Source: Euglena gracilis
Taxonomy: Eukaryota; Euglenida; Euglenophyceae; Euglenales
Reading direction: 5' to 3'
DNA length: 64,000 nt
Assembly (NCBI GenBank): GCA_039621445.1
Contig: CP154956.1
Coordinates: forward strand, 92,692,648-92,756,647
Shown here: one piece after another, positions 30,794 through 43,500 of the stretch
Layout: the number at the start of each line of letters is the position of its first letter
Position numbering within the stretch: position 1 is the first letter of the stretch
Translations under genes and position numbers: made by a program
The notes under the pieces: model-generated
Database searches by the model: none
What the model saw: only the letters and a program-made list of their open reading frames with translations
Told to the model about the DNA's origin: nothing

Positions 30794-33700
30794 TTGCACT
30801 TGTTTCTGCATTTGACCCCGCAATCTACACTTGGTTTTTGTGTTTTTGCCTCAAAAATGCAGAGCACAACGCCCATCGATTATGCAGCATTGATTGGTTC
30901 ATTTCGTGGACTTGAACCTGCAGCATCATTGTCTAGCTCTAATGAGCATTCACAACCCCATAGTGGTACACAAGCATTGACTCATTTCAAAGGTAATCCT
31001 CCTTCCCCGCGTGTGTCACACCTATCGGTGTCTGTGTCGAGTAATCCTCCCCCCGCCCAATGGGCACCCCCACACCTATTGGTGCCAAGCTCTATAGAGC
31101 AACCCCGTGCCCAACAGGCACAACACCTTTTGTTGGAAAGCCGATCGGCTAACACCCATTCCCCCCGGAGAGATCTCGCACTGGTGCCGATAAGCACATT
31201 TGACTCTGAGGCGGATACGCCACGGCAAATTTTTGTTCAGGGTGGGTTGGAAACACCATGTTTCTATCAGCCCCCCCCCCCATGCTTCCCCCCACAAGTC
31301 CGATTGGACAATTGCCCGCACCACCCGATACGGGTTCTTTTCCCATTGCCATGGCACCGGAGATGCGTTTGACAGTGCCGGCTTATACAAGTCCCACAGA
31401 GTCTATGAGCAGTGATGCGGAAGAGTTGGAAAATATTTCCCCTCAACCCATTACCGTGATTCAGCGCATAGTCGCAAATCTTCCAGTGGACCACCCACTA
31501 ACGCGGCAAATTTGTCAGGTCCACACTTGTGTAGCGGATTGCGCTATGACACTTAACAAGATTTTGGATTTTGATGAGAACAACCAAAAGGTTGTAGAAC
31601 ACAAGCTCAATTACCTTTGGAGTTATGTGCGTGATGTTGGTCAATATTGCCAAACAAATTTTCAATCCACCAAATGTGGACCTAGCAACTTTGCGTCACG
31701 GTTTGGACACACATTTGCAGGCATATTTGCCACAACACTTCCAAAAGGTGAGTGAAGCCATGTGTGAAACACAATCCCGCAATGATGCGATTTTCTCCAA
31801 CATGCAACATAGTTTGCAAGCTCTATCCCATCAATTGGAGCCAATTACGGCAATTTTTCCACATTTGCAGCAAAAGTTGCATGAACACCCTATGAAGAAT
31901 CCCGATTTGGGACAATTTATCATGGAGCAATTTCTCCACACTTGCACCCTCATTTCACGAAGCGCAACTGCGCATTTTCCATTTGAGGTGTGATTCCGCG
32001 AATTTCTCACACTTTTCTGCCCAAGCCAATGAAAGTTTTGCCCCCCGCACGTATGTGCAACAATTGGAGGAAAGACTTTCCCGATTGGAGCAGAAATCTT
32101 GCCATTGTGGTGAGATTCCCGCTGAAATTGCAAGTTTTCACACCCAAATCGCGAATATCGCGAGTAGGATTGAGAATTTGCAACAACAGTGGCAAAATGA
32201 CACAATGGAATTCCGAACCGCAATCGCGGATTTGCAAAACCGCAATGCGGCAACCCGTGCACCAACACCGGATATTAGTGGACTCAAAGCCACCATGTCC
32301 GATTTGCACAAACAGTTACAACAGGATGTTGGTAACATTGAAGCCTCATTGGCTAAGTTGCACACCCGCTATGCGGAAGTAGCTGGTAGGATCCCGGATG
32401 TTACCGGCATTCAAACCGCGATAGCGGATTTGCACAAACGCATGCAAGAAATGAGCACAAAAATGCTTCAGGTGCAATCACCACCCCAAGGCACATTGCC
32501 GTTACCAACACCTACCCCCACACTCCCAAACACACACTTGGACAAGATTTGCGCTGAAATGCGCGCGGAAAATCACCAAATCATGCAAGGATTTTGTGAC
32601 AGTCTCATGAACACCGAGAAAACGGTGAAGCAGGATGTCACAAAACTGCAAAATGACATTACCGCGCTATCCGCGCAAGTTTCTGTCTTGATGGAACAGC
32701 CAATGGCTGAAAAAGTCAAAAGTCCGCATTCGGACCACCCCACCAAGCCATCTCCACAATTGGAGGCCATTTCCAGTGCGATGCGCACTTTGGTGACAAG
32801 AGTACAGGAATTGGACACTGGGTTTTGTGCAATTTCGCACGATTTTCAGTCAATTTCTGACAAAATCCCGCTTTTGGATGAACTACCCTCATACCGTAGG
32901 CGGATTAAGCGTTTGCAGGAGGATGTGGGTCGGATAACCGACAATTGGCAGGTTGTTGACCATTTGGAGCAAAGTGTGCATGAGTTTGCAACAAATTTGG
33001 ACCAAATTCGCGCACAAATGCGTTCCATCCACCAAAACCCGCAATCGGGTATGGTTGGCACACTTGCCGTATCCTCCAGCACCAAAAGCGCTATTCGCGC
33101 ACCAATTCCCGAGTCCACAGGCATATTGCCACCAAATCGCGTTTCCGCTCATGCGGTGGTTCCCCCACTAGCATTACCAGTCCCAATGGACGAGTTTTCG
33201 GATGATGAGTCGGGTTTTCAAGCGAAAACCAGACCCACCCCCCTCTTAAATCAAGAGATTCGGGAATCCGAACTAATTCGTGGTATGATCCGCACCCCCA
33301 CACCGGGTATTGGTCATACCTCCCAAATTCGCTTAGTAGCACCAATGGTGCAACCATGTGATACCTCACCCCCACATGCGCAACCGCATCACCATTCGCG
33401 CAATCGCGATTCCCCTAATTTGCATGGTACCTATGGTACACTAAGTGGTATGTTCCATGCGCAATCGCAGAATAACCCGAACAATCCCCTTGGTGCAACC
33501 ACCGGAGTACCTGCACATGGTGCGATTTCGCGCCCGGGCCCACACCCCTGGAATACCACCGAAGGGCCACGGGTTTCTCAGAAAGATTTCAAAGGCACCA
33601 TCGCGATAGCGAACAAGGTGAAGCCCCAATGGGACGGTGACCCCACCACATGGAAACAATTTTTCCGCGACTGGGAATATTATTGGGATTTGAAGGGACC

Positions 33701-35003
33701 CACCCAAGATGACAACCCAGAGGTAATCAAGATGGAGTTTATTGATTGCCTCCCAAGGGAAGAAAAGAACGCGCCAGACAATTGGTCATTGGCAGGCGCA
33801 TTTCTTTTGAAGAATTGGTTGAGCAATATGCTTCCTCATGCTCCAGTTTGGTTTCCAGAATCAGTCTGGAAAACAAATGGCGGCAATTCACCCCCCCGGA
33901 CCGCAAATGGAAGTCGATAGACTTGTGGTACTCCAAGTGGCTTGCATTAGCAGCCGAGGTTGATGAGTTAGGGGAAAAGCAAATCAAAGAACAATTTGAT
34001 GCGGTATTACTGCGCTACATCCCCAAACTCATCAAGGAAATTCACCGCGAGGAACTCGCGGGACACATTTTGACTCTCGATGAGAGATGGAATTATATTT
34101 CCAAACAAATGAAGTTATCACAACTTCTGGGACAGATTGAATCGGCATATCACCACCACCCTACCGCGGGTGTACCCACCGGTTCAGTCCATGCAGTCCA
34201 AAGGACTACCTCCCCAAAATCACCAAAATCACCATCGAGTGATTCCAAAACGCGCTATCCGCGCTCAAACCCCAAATCCCCGACACGGGAATCCAAACCG
34301 CGCTATTCGCGCTCTTCTGACCAAGTTTCGGACAAAGTGTGCTTTTTGTGTAATCAACCGGGACATATGTCTCGCGAATGTACGAACCACCAAGCGCGAA
34401 AGCGCAGTAAGAGCCCCCGAGGATCCCTCTCTTCCTGGAGTTCGCGTTCCTCACGATCTGCGCATTCGCAGCGGTCGGGATACCGATCGGGTGATGGAAG
34501 ACCGCGTTCCCGTTCACCCCACCGCAATAGCGGACGTGGTTTCATACCGCGTGGTCGGTCCCCCCGCGCCCCTACCCGCAATCGGGATGCGAATCGCGAT
34601 TCTTCGCGATCTCGGTCGCGAAGTGGATCATCCTCTTCGCGATCCGACCGCGGTCAAGCGGATAACCGCTCCCCGCGTCGCTATGATGCCAAAAGGCAAT
34701 CGCATTCGCGAACCGGTTGTTCCCTTTGTGTGTCTAAAGACCACCATTCATCCAAGTGCCCCCGATCCCGATCTCCCCCGCCCTAGCCATGGTCGTCGCG
34801 ATTCCAATCGCGGTTCTGCCAATAGGCAGCGGGTTGGTTTCAAAATATCCTCTATCGAGGAAAAAGACCTGGCTTCGGGCAGGGAGGGGGATGAGAGCAC
34901 CGAGGATGAGTTGGTGGAAGACAGGAATGCCATTCGCGCGATACGCGCAATTTATTCTAGGAAGTCCACCATAGGCCAAAAGGCCGACTCCGATATGGAG
35001 TAG
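30794..35003 (+). CDS. gag: Gag polyprotein of the retrotransposon (frame-broken)
   Basis: The start is ATG at 30,794 or, in frame, 30,857. The reading runs through about 1,380 codons to a stop at 35,003 but changes frame near 31.27 (an 11-C run), 31.66, 31.98, 33.78 and 34.78 kb. The first third is Pro/Ser-rich. About 32.05-33.05 kb encodes long heptad-like stretches (LEERLSRLEQ, then IENLQQQW, SDLHKQLQQD, IADLHKRMQE) that look like coiled coils. A Gag/capsid-like segment with DPTTWKQFFRDWEYYWD lies near 33.65 kb. Two CCHC zinc knuckles (34,340-34,381 and 34,718-34,759) flank an Arg/Ser-rich linker. Gag forms the particle and the knuckles bind the RNA genome. The length is two to three times usual. 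Confidence 0.85.
34340..34759 (+). other. Two zinc knuckles separated by an Arg/Ser-rich linker
   Basis: CFLCNQPGHMSREC and CSLCVSKDHHSSKC both fit C-x2-C-x4-H-x4-C. The 112 or so residues between are dominated by RS, SR and RSRS dipeptides, similar in composition to SR-protein domains. The linker DNA also contains many GCGA/TCGC hairpins. Confidence 0.85.
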
Positions 35004-35181
35004 GGGAGCCCGAGGTCTGAGGGCACGGACCTCTGGGCTGATGAACAGATGGAGGTAGGAACTGATCACCCCTGCCCCCCCTGCCCATCGGTCTTTTTGG
35101 TCGGTACCCGGAAAATTTTCGGGTTCCCCCCTCCCCGCACCAAATTTTTGCTTGGTATGGTGAGAAAAGTAAGCAAGGGTC
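35004..35181 (+). other. Gag-Pol spacer
   Basis: About 180 bp between the Gag stop and the first Met of the protease frame. How Pol is expressed is not clear: reinitiation, shunting or a lost frame connection are all possible. Confidence 0.5.
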
Positions 35182-38100
35182 ATGGAACAGTTGGCGCACA
35201 ACCACTTTACACCCGACCCTTCGCTTTGCGTACCCCCCATGGAACTTTTGGTCCAAGCGAAAATCAAAACTCAAAATTTCTGTGCACAAGCCAAAATTTT
35301 AGTCGACACAGGGTGTCGAATCCCCCTTCTTTTCCGCAAAGGACTTATACCCACCCCCCTCTTGGTTCATGCCAAGAATCCCATCAAAATTATGACTGCA
35401 GACAACAGCCCCATGTGCGGTGGTGACTTGGGATGCATTTTGGACATAGTCTTCCCCATTATCCCGAAGCACCACACCCCCCCCCACAATTCCAAAATTT
35501 TCTGGGTACTTGGGCATTCGAGGCGAATATCGCCGGTTCTGATGTCATACTTGGTTTTCCATTCCCACGGCAACACCGATTGGTGGTGGATTGTCCTTCG
35601 CACGGTTTGCGCACTACCCACTGCACACACACCGCACCCCCAGACTTGTTCCCCGTGACGTCACCCAGGACGTCCCTCCGCATTTCCACAGCGTTTTCCA
35701 CAACCGAAAACACCGTTTCCTACCCTAGGGGTAAAGAGAAAGCTGCCCCCCTACCCACCGCACTTTTACCGCTCGTTTCCCATGCGGTAGGGAAAGCCAG
35801 TAGCTTAACCCCGCACGTTTCGCTGGGTTCCCAGGCGAAAGCCCAAAGGCCTGAAGTTATAACGGTGTCGAGTAGCCGCCCAGCTGCCCAACTTTTTCGT
35901 TTTCCACCAGGTGTGTCGATTTCAGACACCCCTGTACACCCCCCAGCAGCTACCCCAACCGACACCAACTTCTGCACTGACACCCACACGAACGTGCACC
36001 ACATGCACCAACCCTCCTACCAATGCGCTCACTGTCGGAGAATGTCCGCTTACCATGATTTTGATTGTGAATGTCTAGTTGAATCTTCCAAACTAATCCG
36101 ATTTGATCCAGCAACCGGGAATTTTTCCCCCCCTACACCTGGTAGTGGTACCTATACACTTAGTACGGGTACAACCGGTACGGATTTAATAGATAACCAA
36201 AAGGTACACAGCCTTGGTACCATGGGTGATACACCCATCAGTACACTTGGTAGTTATTCACAGCTCACGAATACACTTGGCAGTTTTTCGCAATTCGCGA
36301 AAGTGAATCAAGCACTACAGTGCAAAGGCATAGCCTCCCTCTTCGGATTTGCGCATAGCGCTCCCTGTGCGCCTATGGCGCTCTCCAACACCCCCGCGCA
36401 TATCGCGCTTGCCGCACATAGTGCGAATCCCACGCATATCGCGCTTACCGCACATAGTGCGAATCCCGCGCATATCGCGCTTACCGCACATGGTGCGAAT
36501 CCCGCGCATATCGCGCATTCCGCGCTATCGCGCATCACCGATGACTGGGTATATGCCCAACCCACCCATGCCCCACCTGGATCGAGTCCTATGGACATGT
36601 GTGGATGATTCACAATTCCGTTGTTCTGTGTTACAGCGTGTTCCCCCCCTTCAGGATGTTGAGCAGATCTCCAAGTACACCAAGGATACCTGGAATGCTT
36701 TTCAATTTGGTCAATACCGAATTTTGAAACATTGGTTTTCAAAAATCGCCGATATGGCGGATTCCTTTGATTTGACCTTAGAAATCGATGCATTCTCTTC
36801 CAACGCGCATTCGCGATTACCGCGACATTGGTCGCAACATTCTAATGCTTTTGATAAGTTTTGGGGAGACACTATCCTATGGATGCATCCACCCCTGAAA
36901 CTTATCCCGCTTGTTGTAGATAAGATTTTCCAGGATCAAGCGCGAGGCGCATTACTTGTTCCTGTGAATCCCGAAGCGGAATGGTTTCAAAATTTGACTT
37001 ATGTCACATTTTATTGGTGGGACCTACCAAACGATGTTCCTCTATTCGAGGATTTCCGTGGAGTGGTATTACCACCTTTTCAAGAAATCATTTTCCGTGT
37101 TTGTTTCTTTGATGCTTTCCATGTTTCTCAATCTCCACCCCTGAATGTTAGTGTGTTGGATCATACCGACCATGTGGGAGCCGATACGGCTTTTATCCAC
37201 AATGCCGATAGGCATCACCGTTCTGCCCCCCCTATGGTCGATATGACCCATAAACAGGTTTCCGCTGTCATTGAAAGTGCAGGACAGCATCCCAATTCAG
37301 CAGATTTTTGTACGCGCATCAGTCGCGAATTTTCTGGTGTTTTGGAAAATCCTGTTTACGCTTGCGATATAGATCCCGCTATCCGCGGACCTTTTGGAGT
37401 TTGTAAGATCGAGCTTAAGGAAGGCGCAAAGCCAATGCATCGGAAATTTTTCCGTTGTTCAGGAGAAAGAGAGATAGCTCTCAATGAAATGATTGAAAAG
37501 CTCATAGAGCGGAAGTGGATCATCCCTTCCAAGAGTGAATGGACCTCCCAAGCTTTTGTGGTTCCTAAGCCCCCAGACCCATCAGGTCAGAAAAGGTGGA
37601 GGCTAGTACTGGATTATCGGTACTTAAATTCACAAACCAAGGATGACCCATTCCCGTTACCTCTCATAGAGGACCTCATCACAAAACAAGCGGATAACCG
37701 CTTGTGGTCAATTTTCGACCTGGAGGATGGTTTCCACCAAATGCATCTGGATCCCGATTCGCAAGCCTATACGGCTTTTGTCACACCTAAAGGTATTTAC
37801 CAATGGACGGTTTTACCAATGGGTGTTAAGAATGGACCAGCAATGTTTCAGCGCATGATCCAATGGGTCTTACGGGATTTACCGTTTGCGCTGGTGTACA
37901 TTGATGATGTTTTGGTTGGTACCCCCCCTCCTTCAGCGAATACACACGAGAATATTCTCGAAATTCACCATCGTGATGTTCGCGCGGTATTAGCCGCATT
38001 TCTCAAGCACAGACTTTTTGTCAAAGGAGCTAAAATGCACTTATTTCGCGAAACGATAAAGTTTTGCGGTCACATTCTCAATAATGGCCAACGCCGAGCG

Positions 38101-40462
38101 GCGCCTAGCAAACTAGAGGCCATTAAGAAATGGACACCTGAGGTCATCAAGACCATCACCCACTTGAAAGGATTTTTGGGATTAGCCCAATATTACGCGA
38201 TTTACATGAAAGATTTCGCGAAAATCGCGGTACCTCTATCGAGGCAACTCAAAAATCGCGCACCCGAAAATACCAAAATCAAATGGGACGCAGATATGCG
38301 TGAAGCTCTAGAGAGCATTAAAAAGCTAATGCTTGAAAATGTCGTACTCGACATCGCGGATCCCTACAAGCCTTATGTGCTAGAAGTCGATAGCAGCGAT
38401 TATGCTGTAGGCGGAGTTCTAAGCCAGCATAACGCGGCTAACGAATTACGCCCTGTAGCATTCTTCAGTAGAAAGCTACAAGGTGAAGATGGCAAAGGCC
38501 AAGTCAAATGGAGTATCCGTGAGAAGGAAACGTACGCAATCGTACTTATTTTGCAAAAATTCCGTAGTTGGGTCGCCAGCTCCTTGGTACAAATACTGGT
38601 GTTGACTGACCATGAGAGTCTTCAACACTGGTACACCGAGGATCTGAACAAAGCTATGTCTTCTGTAGGCCGAAGATGCCGATGGCATGAATTTTTGAGC
38701 CAATTCAACCTAGTGGTTGTATATACCCCTGGCCATACACAAAAAGTAGCAGACCCGCTCAGTCGAGCACCTTGGCATTACCCCGGTAACCCGGATGAAG
38801 GTGATGCCACCTTTCATGGCAGCCAAGAGGCTGATGAATATGCACGTCGATATGACGCAGCCGACGATATGTTGGATTCTTTTCCCGTTTCATCGATTTT
38901 CGTTCGTTGCCAGTCTCTCCTATACGGGGGAGAAGGCGACGAGGCCGCACACCTGGCCCTCGTCGCATTACGCGATCTGAATCTCCTTCCCCCCTCTTCT
39001 TTCGCGAATGGGATTATTCCCATGACCCTGTATATAGCACGATAGTGCACAGACTGCGCAATGGCGAGGTTGTACATAATTATTCTCTTTCCCCTTTACG
39101 GTTGGTTTACCGCGATGATGCGGGATATAAATATTGTATACCCCGTGACTTGGTTGATGAAGTACTTTTGTGTTATCACAACCAAGGTCACCCTGGGGCC
39201 CCCAAACTTCTTTCTTTGGTGGGTCGCAGGTACTGTACAACCCTGAAAGAAAAAGATTTACATTCGCGCTGCTTCCAAATTTCGCAACGGTGCCAAATTT
39301 GTCAAGCGGTGAAACCGCGCAGAGGTACCCCCCCTGGTACGCTTGACTTTTTCCCCGTACCCCCTGACATTTTTACGTCCCTCTGCACGGATGTTTTTGA
39401 ATTAGAACCTTGCGAAGGAGCAGACGGCAAAATTTACGATTATGTTTTTGTTGTCGTCTGTCGGTTGAGTGGTTACATAGTAGCCATTCCATGCCAAAAG
39501 GCAGGGTTGACCGCGCAAATTTTAGCGCAGATATTTATGGAGAAGTGTATATGCCTAATGGGCTTACCAAATGAGATTGTCAGTGATCAAGATCATTTGA
39601 TATCCTCTCGATTCTTCACAACCCTATGTGGTTTACTGGGAATCGAACAGCATTTTTCCATTATATATCGCCCGAAGGGCAATGGCCGCGCCGAGGCCGC
39701 AGTGAAGGCTGTTGTAAATATGCTCCGCCTCTCACTGGCTGACTCGCGCCAGGCTTGGGTCCAGGTTTTTGCCATGGTCCCTCTTTATATAAACACCCTA
39801 CCGGGTTTAGTTTTGCTGCACTCCCCATATAAATTGTTTTTGGGCGAGACCCGCCAGCGATTGGTGATATACCATCAGAGAGACCAGCTCGAATTAGCGT
39901 CACCTGTGAGACATGGTTCTCTGAAGTAGAGTCTCTCAGAACTACAGTTCAGAAACGCATTACTGATATCCATTCTCAAAAGAGAAATAAATTTTTACAA
40001 GAATTCAAATCACCTGGCTATAGTGCTGGTGATCGCGTATGGGTTCGGAATAGCCGAATCCGTATGCAGGCTTCCAAGCTAGACCCCCTCTGGCTCGGGC
40101 CCTGTGAAATTCTCGAACGCGTTGGAAACAGTGGGCGCTCTAGGGTGGCACTGCCCAACGGGATCGAGGATGTTCACATGGATGATTTCAAGCCATACCT
40201 TTCCCCGCCTAATGGCAAAGCACTACCGTGCCTTTATTTCAAGTCCCGTTCCAAGTTACCCGAAACGGATGATTTTGTGGTGGACAAAATTCTCGATCAC
40301 AAAATTGATCGAGGAATCCACTACTGGAAGGTCAGGTGGAAAGGCTATGGGCCAGAGGAGGACACCTGGGAGCCAGCCTCCAGTTTTATTGGTTATGTCC
40401 AACAGGACTGGAAGCTGTGGAATAAAAGAAATAACATAGACATTTCTGTGAATAATTTTTGA
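35182..40462 (+). CDS. pol: Pol polyprotein: protease, methyltransferase-like, RT, RNase H, integrase, chromodomain (frame-broken)
   Basis: The reading starts at ATG 35,182 and ends at 40,462, with frame changes near 35.49 (a C run), 36.57, 38.99 (a C run) and 39.9 kb. Protease: VDTGC at 35,302-35,316 and SDVILGFPF in the next frame. After a Pro/Ala-rich spacer with 13-residue Ala/His/Asn repeats (about 36.39-36.54 kb) comes a methyltransferase-like domain (36.69-37.04 kb). RT follows, with FDLEDGFHQ and YIDD at 37,897-37,908. RNase H shows VDSSD, REKETYAI, TDHESL and VADPLSR. Integrase has H-x3-H and C-x2-C zinc ligands and the D, D35E triad at 39,390, 39,585 and 39,693. GP-EIL and a chromodomain close the protein. 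It copies the RNA genome and inserts the cDNA. Confidence 0.92.
36690..37040 (+). other. Dam/DIRS-type methyltransferase-like domain inside Pol
   Basis: The segment has LEIDAFSSNAHSRLPRHWS, then a Trp-rich stretch ending in MHPPLKLIPLVVDKI, then GALLVPVNPEAEWFQNL. This order of blocks matches my recollection of phage Dam-type N6-adenine methyltransferases (D-x-C/F-AS, LPR-W/F, NPPY, LLP-x-W/F) and of the MT domain downstream of RNase H in DIRS elements. The catalytic D/N-PP-Y/F/W motif reads HPPL here, so activity is unlikely. Its place between protease and RT is unusual. Confidence 0.5.
40271..40400 (+). other. Chromodomain at the C-terminus of integrase
   Basis: VVDKILDHKIDRGIHYWKVR followed by WKGYGPEEDTWEPASSF is a clear chromodomain; the aromatic positions (Val/Tyr, Trp, Trp) are kept. 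In chromoviruses this domain directs integration to modified histones. Confidence 0.9.
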
Positions 40463-40587
40463 AATCGGCCTATAGGCCTTTTCCTCCCCTCTCTGTGTTT
40501 TTCTCCCAACCCCAATTCATTTCTCTCTTCTTTTTCTACAGCTCATCAAAGCTACTTTTTTTTTTATTGCTTTCGGTCCCCGGACCA

Positions 40588-43500
40588 ATGCAAGACCCAG
40601 GGCGCGGCCCGGACCGCCCCCTATACAGTATGCCATCCCTCCCTCCCCCCCCCCCACGCCTATGCGGCGGCACCCTCAGCCCAAGGGGCGCCCGCATATG
40701 CGGTACATCAACCCCCTCCAGCTGCTTATGCGGCTCAGGCACAAATGCCACCCCCCCCCTCAAATGGTTCAGGCACAAATGCCATACCCCTCTCATTCAC
40801 ATATGTCAGCCCCCTCTCAGGCACAAATGCCGCCCCCCTCTCAGGCACAAATGCCGCCCCCATCTCAGGCGCAACCGCCATCTGTCGCTTATGCGGCCCC
40901 TGTGCCAATGGGAGCTGCATATGCGGCACAGCCTCAACAGGCATATCAAGTTCCAATGGAACAGTCACAACCCCAGCAGGTACACCAAGTTCCAATGGAA
41001 CAACAACAGTATGCGAGGCAGGGACAGGCACCTCCAATGGAGCAGGCGCATTACGCCATGCCTGGTCCCTCACCTCCCATTCTGTATGCACCACAGTACG
41101 TTATGACTCAACCACCCCAAACACAACCCCAATCTCAACCCGTACAGCGTGTCCCGCAACAGGTACACGCCGTACAGGCGATGCCCCCTCCTGCTGCTCA
41201 ACCCGGTCGGGAGCCTGCGGCTCAGACCACGATCAGCAGCAGTAGTATATCCCCTTATGCCATCCCCGCGGCGCATGAGACGCCCCAGCCAGCACCAACA
41301 GTGCCATACCCCGCATTCACCGCAGAATTGGTGAATCTCGCAGAGAAAACTCTGCGGACTGCCCTGCGCGTTAGCGCACTCGAAAGAGCAGACCCCTCCT
41401 TACAAGTGATGTGGGATACCCACTGTCGTCAGATTTTGGGCCTGGCCAATAGGCCTATTGCACAATGGTGCGCTTGTGGCCAAACTCTGATGACAGGGAA
41501 AGTGTACGTCATGCCTGGGGAATATCCTCCGGATGTCAGCATGCGTACACTGGGTATCCAGGTACCGCCGATGCCGCGGATCCGACATCACACAGGTGCA
41601 TTCACCGAATATATGCGGGAGCACAGCCCCCCAGTGGCGGAAAGCGAGGCGGGAGATATCCCAGCACCAATGGTGCAGACGTCACGAATTTTTCGCGATA
41701 CCCAGTCCCCTCCTCGTATGCCAAGACCGCCACCACCCGAATATCGGGAACCTCCAACGCAATATGCGTATCAGCCAACGACTCAACCGTCAACGGCACT
41801 ACCACCATTTCCATTTCCAGCACATCATGCGCATCATGCTCCTGCACCTTTGCAGGAATCCAAAGGATGTTCACCAAAGCTCGAACGGGCGACGCAACCA
41901 CCGTCAACTCCTTCTGTATTTGCAGCAGTTCTGGTTCAGGGCTTGGACCTGCCAGATCATGGAGATATATTATTATCTCAATCCCGATAGGGAAATTCCC
42001 CCGGACTATGTCCCCATCAGGCCACAGTTCGAGAAGGAAAGCATAGACAATTATATCAAACGCCGATTCGGCGACACGCTCGATAGAGCGCTGTTCCAGC
42101 CGTTTTTCCAAGGCGGCAGACGGAACGAACTGGGCATGGCCCTACCCCTCCTGCGCTTCAACCACAGGATGGTTGAAGAAGAAAGGAAACCATGGGATCT
42201 TTTCCGATTACGGAAACGACAGGTGCCAAAGGCACCCAGCCCAAAGCCGCAACCGGCTCCGGAAGTTCCGCCATCGGAATCCTCAACCCAGCCGCAACCG
42301 GCAGCATCAGGCACAGCTCAGCCGCAACCGGCAACGCCAGTTCCCCAGGGAATTCCTTCGGACGTGGAATGAATTCGGACGTGGTCGGCGTTACCTAGGT
42401 TCAAGTCTATCGGCTACAGCAGAACCTTTTGTCCCTAAGGGACTTCAGGAGAGTCAATCTTCTGTCGCTACCTCCTCTCCCCAGCCCGCTATGGCGGTAC
42501 CCACCAGCGCGACTACGCAAACAGGCACTGTGCCTACCGCTATAGCGGAACAGCCAGCAGCCCCTGCTGCTTCACCAGAAACGGTGGAGGGCAGTGAGGA
42601 GAGTGATGGAGAGAGCGGTGAAGACCGCATGGAAGGCTTGGAAGAAATATGTGCGGATGAACCGCAGCATCCAGCCCTTCCACCAGCCCCAATGGGCTCC
42701 AGAACACCCCTTCCTCCTGAAGGAGATGTCAGTTCCGGTTCGGAATCTCCTACATCTGAGGCCGAACGGCCACCGGTACCTCTGGTACCACCCCTCTCCT
42801 TACCTGCAGTGCCAACGGCACCAACCCCGACAGAACCTGTCACATCACCAACGATACCTACAGGTGTTTTAGGTGGTGTGCTGCAGGGTCTCACTGCGGC
42901 GATGTCGGCAGTATCGGCAGTGCTGACCCCTCGCGGCTCACCTGCCGCTTCCCCTCCCGAAACCCAAAGGGTTACTGCTGCAGATAGCAGCTCAACAGCC
43001 GTACAGGCTACGGCTACAACTCCAATGGAGTTGGATGTCCCAGTAGCTAAACCAGCCGCACCAGCACCGCCAACGGCGGAAATGCAACCACCTCCTGCCA
43101 AACCGGCAGCCCCGAAACCGCCAACGGCGGAAAGACCACTGCCTCCGGCAGATCCTAGGGAAGAACGCCGATATGGCAAACATAAAAAGCCTAAGGCTAA
43201 ACCCGCAGCCGAAGGCTGCAAGCCCGCTGAAAGGCGGCGGGATGATGAGCCACCACCTTCTGGTGGAGATGGCTCTGGCACAGGCCATAGGCCCACAATA
43301 CCAATGGCCAGCTATGTGGCTGCAACCTCTGAAGGCGCTAAGCGCAAACCCACAATCAGACCGATTCGGTCAAATGTCCCGCATGAGGCCAATGAGCCAT
43401 TTTGGACTGAGGACGTATTGTCCAGAGTAGATCCCCTCAACACTCGCCAGGCTAGGATCAATATGATCCGCAATAGCAGCGACCCCTGGCTGAACAAGTG

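Noticed and set aside
31271-42372. Programmed frameshifting between retrotransposon reading frames
   Set aside because: The changes go in both directions and occur inside domains, so they do not fit a single regulated shift; error or decay is more likely.
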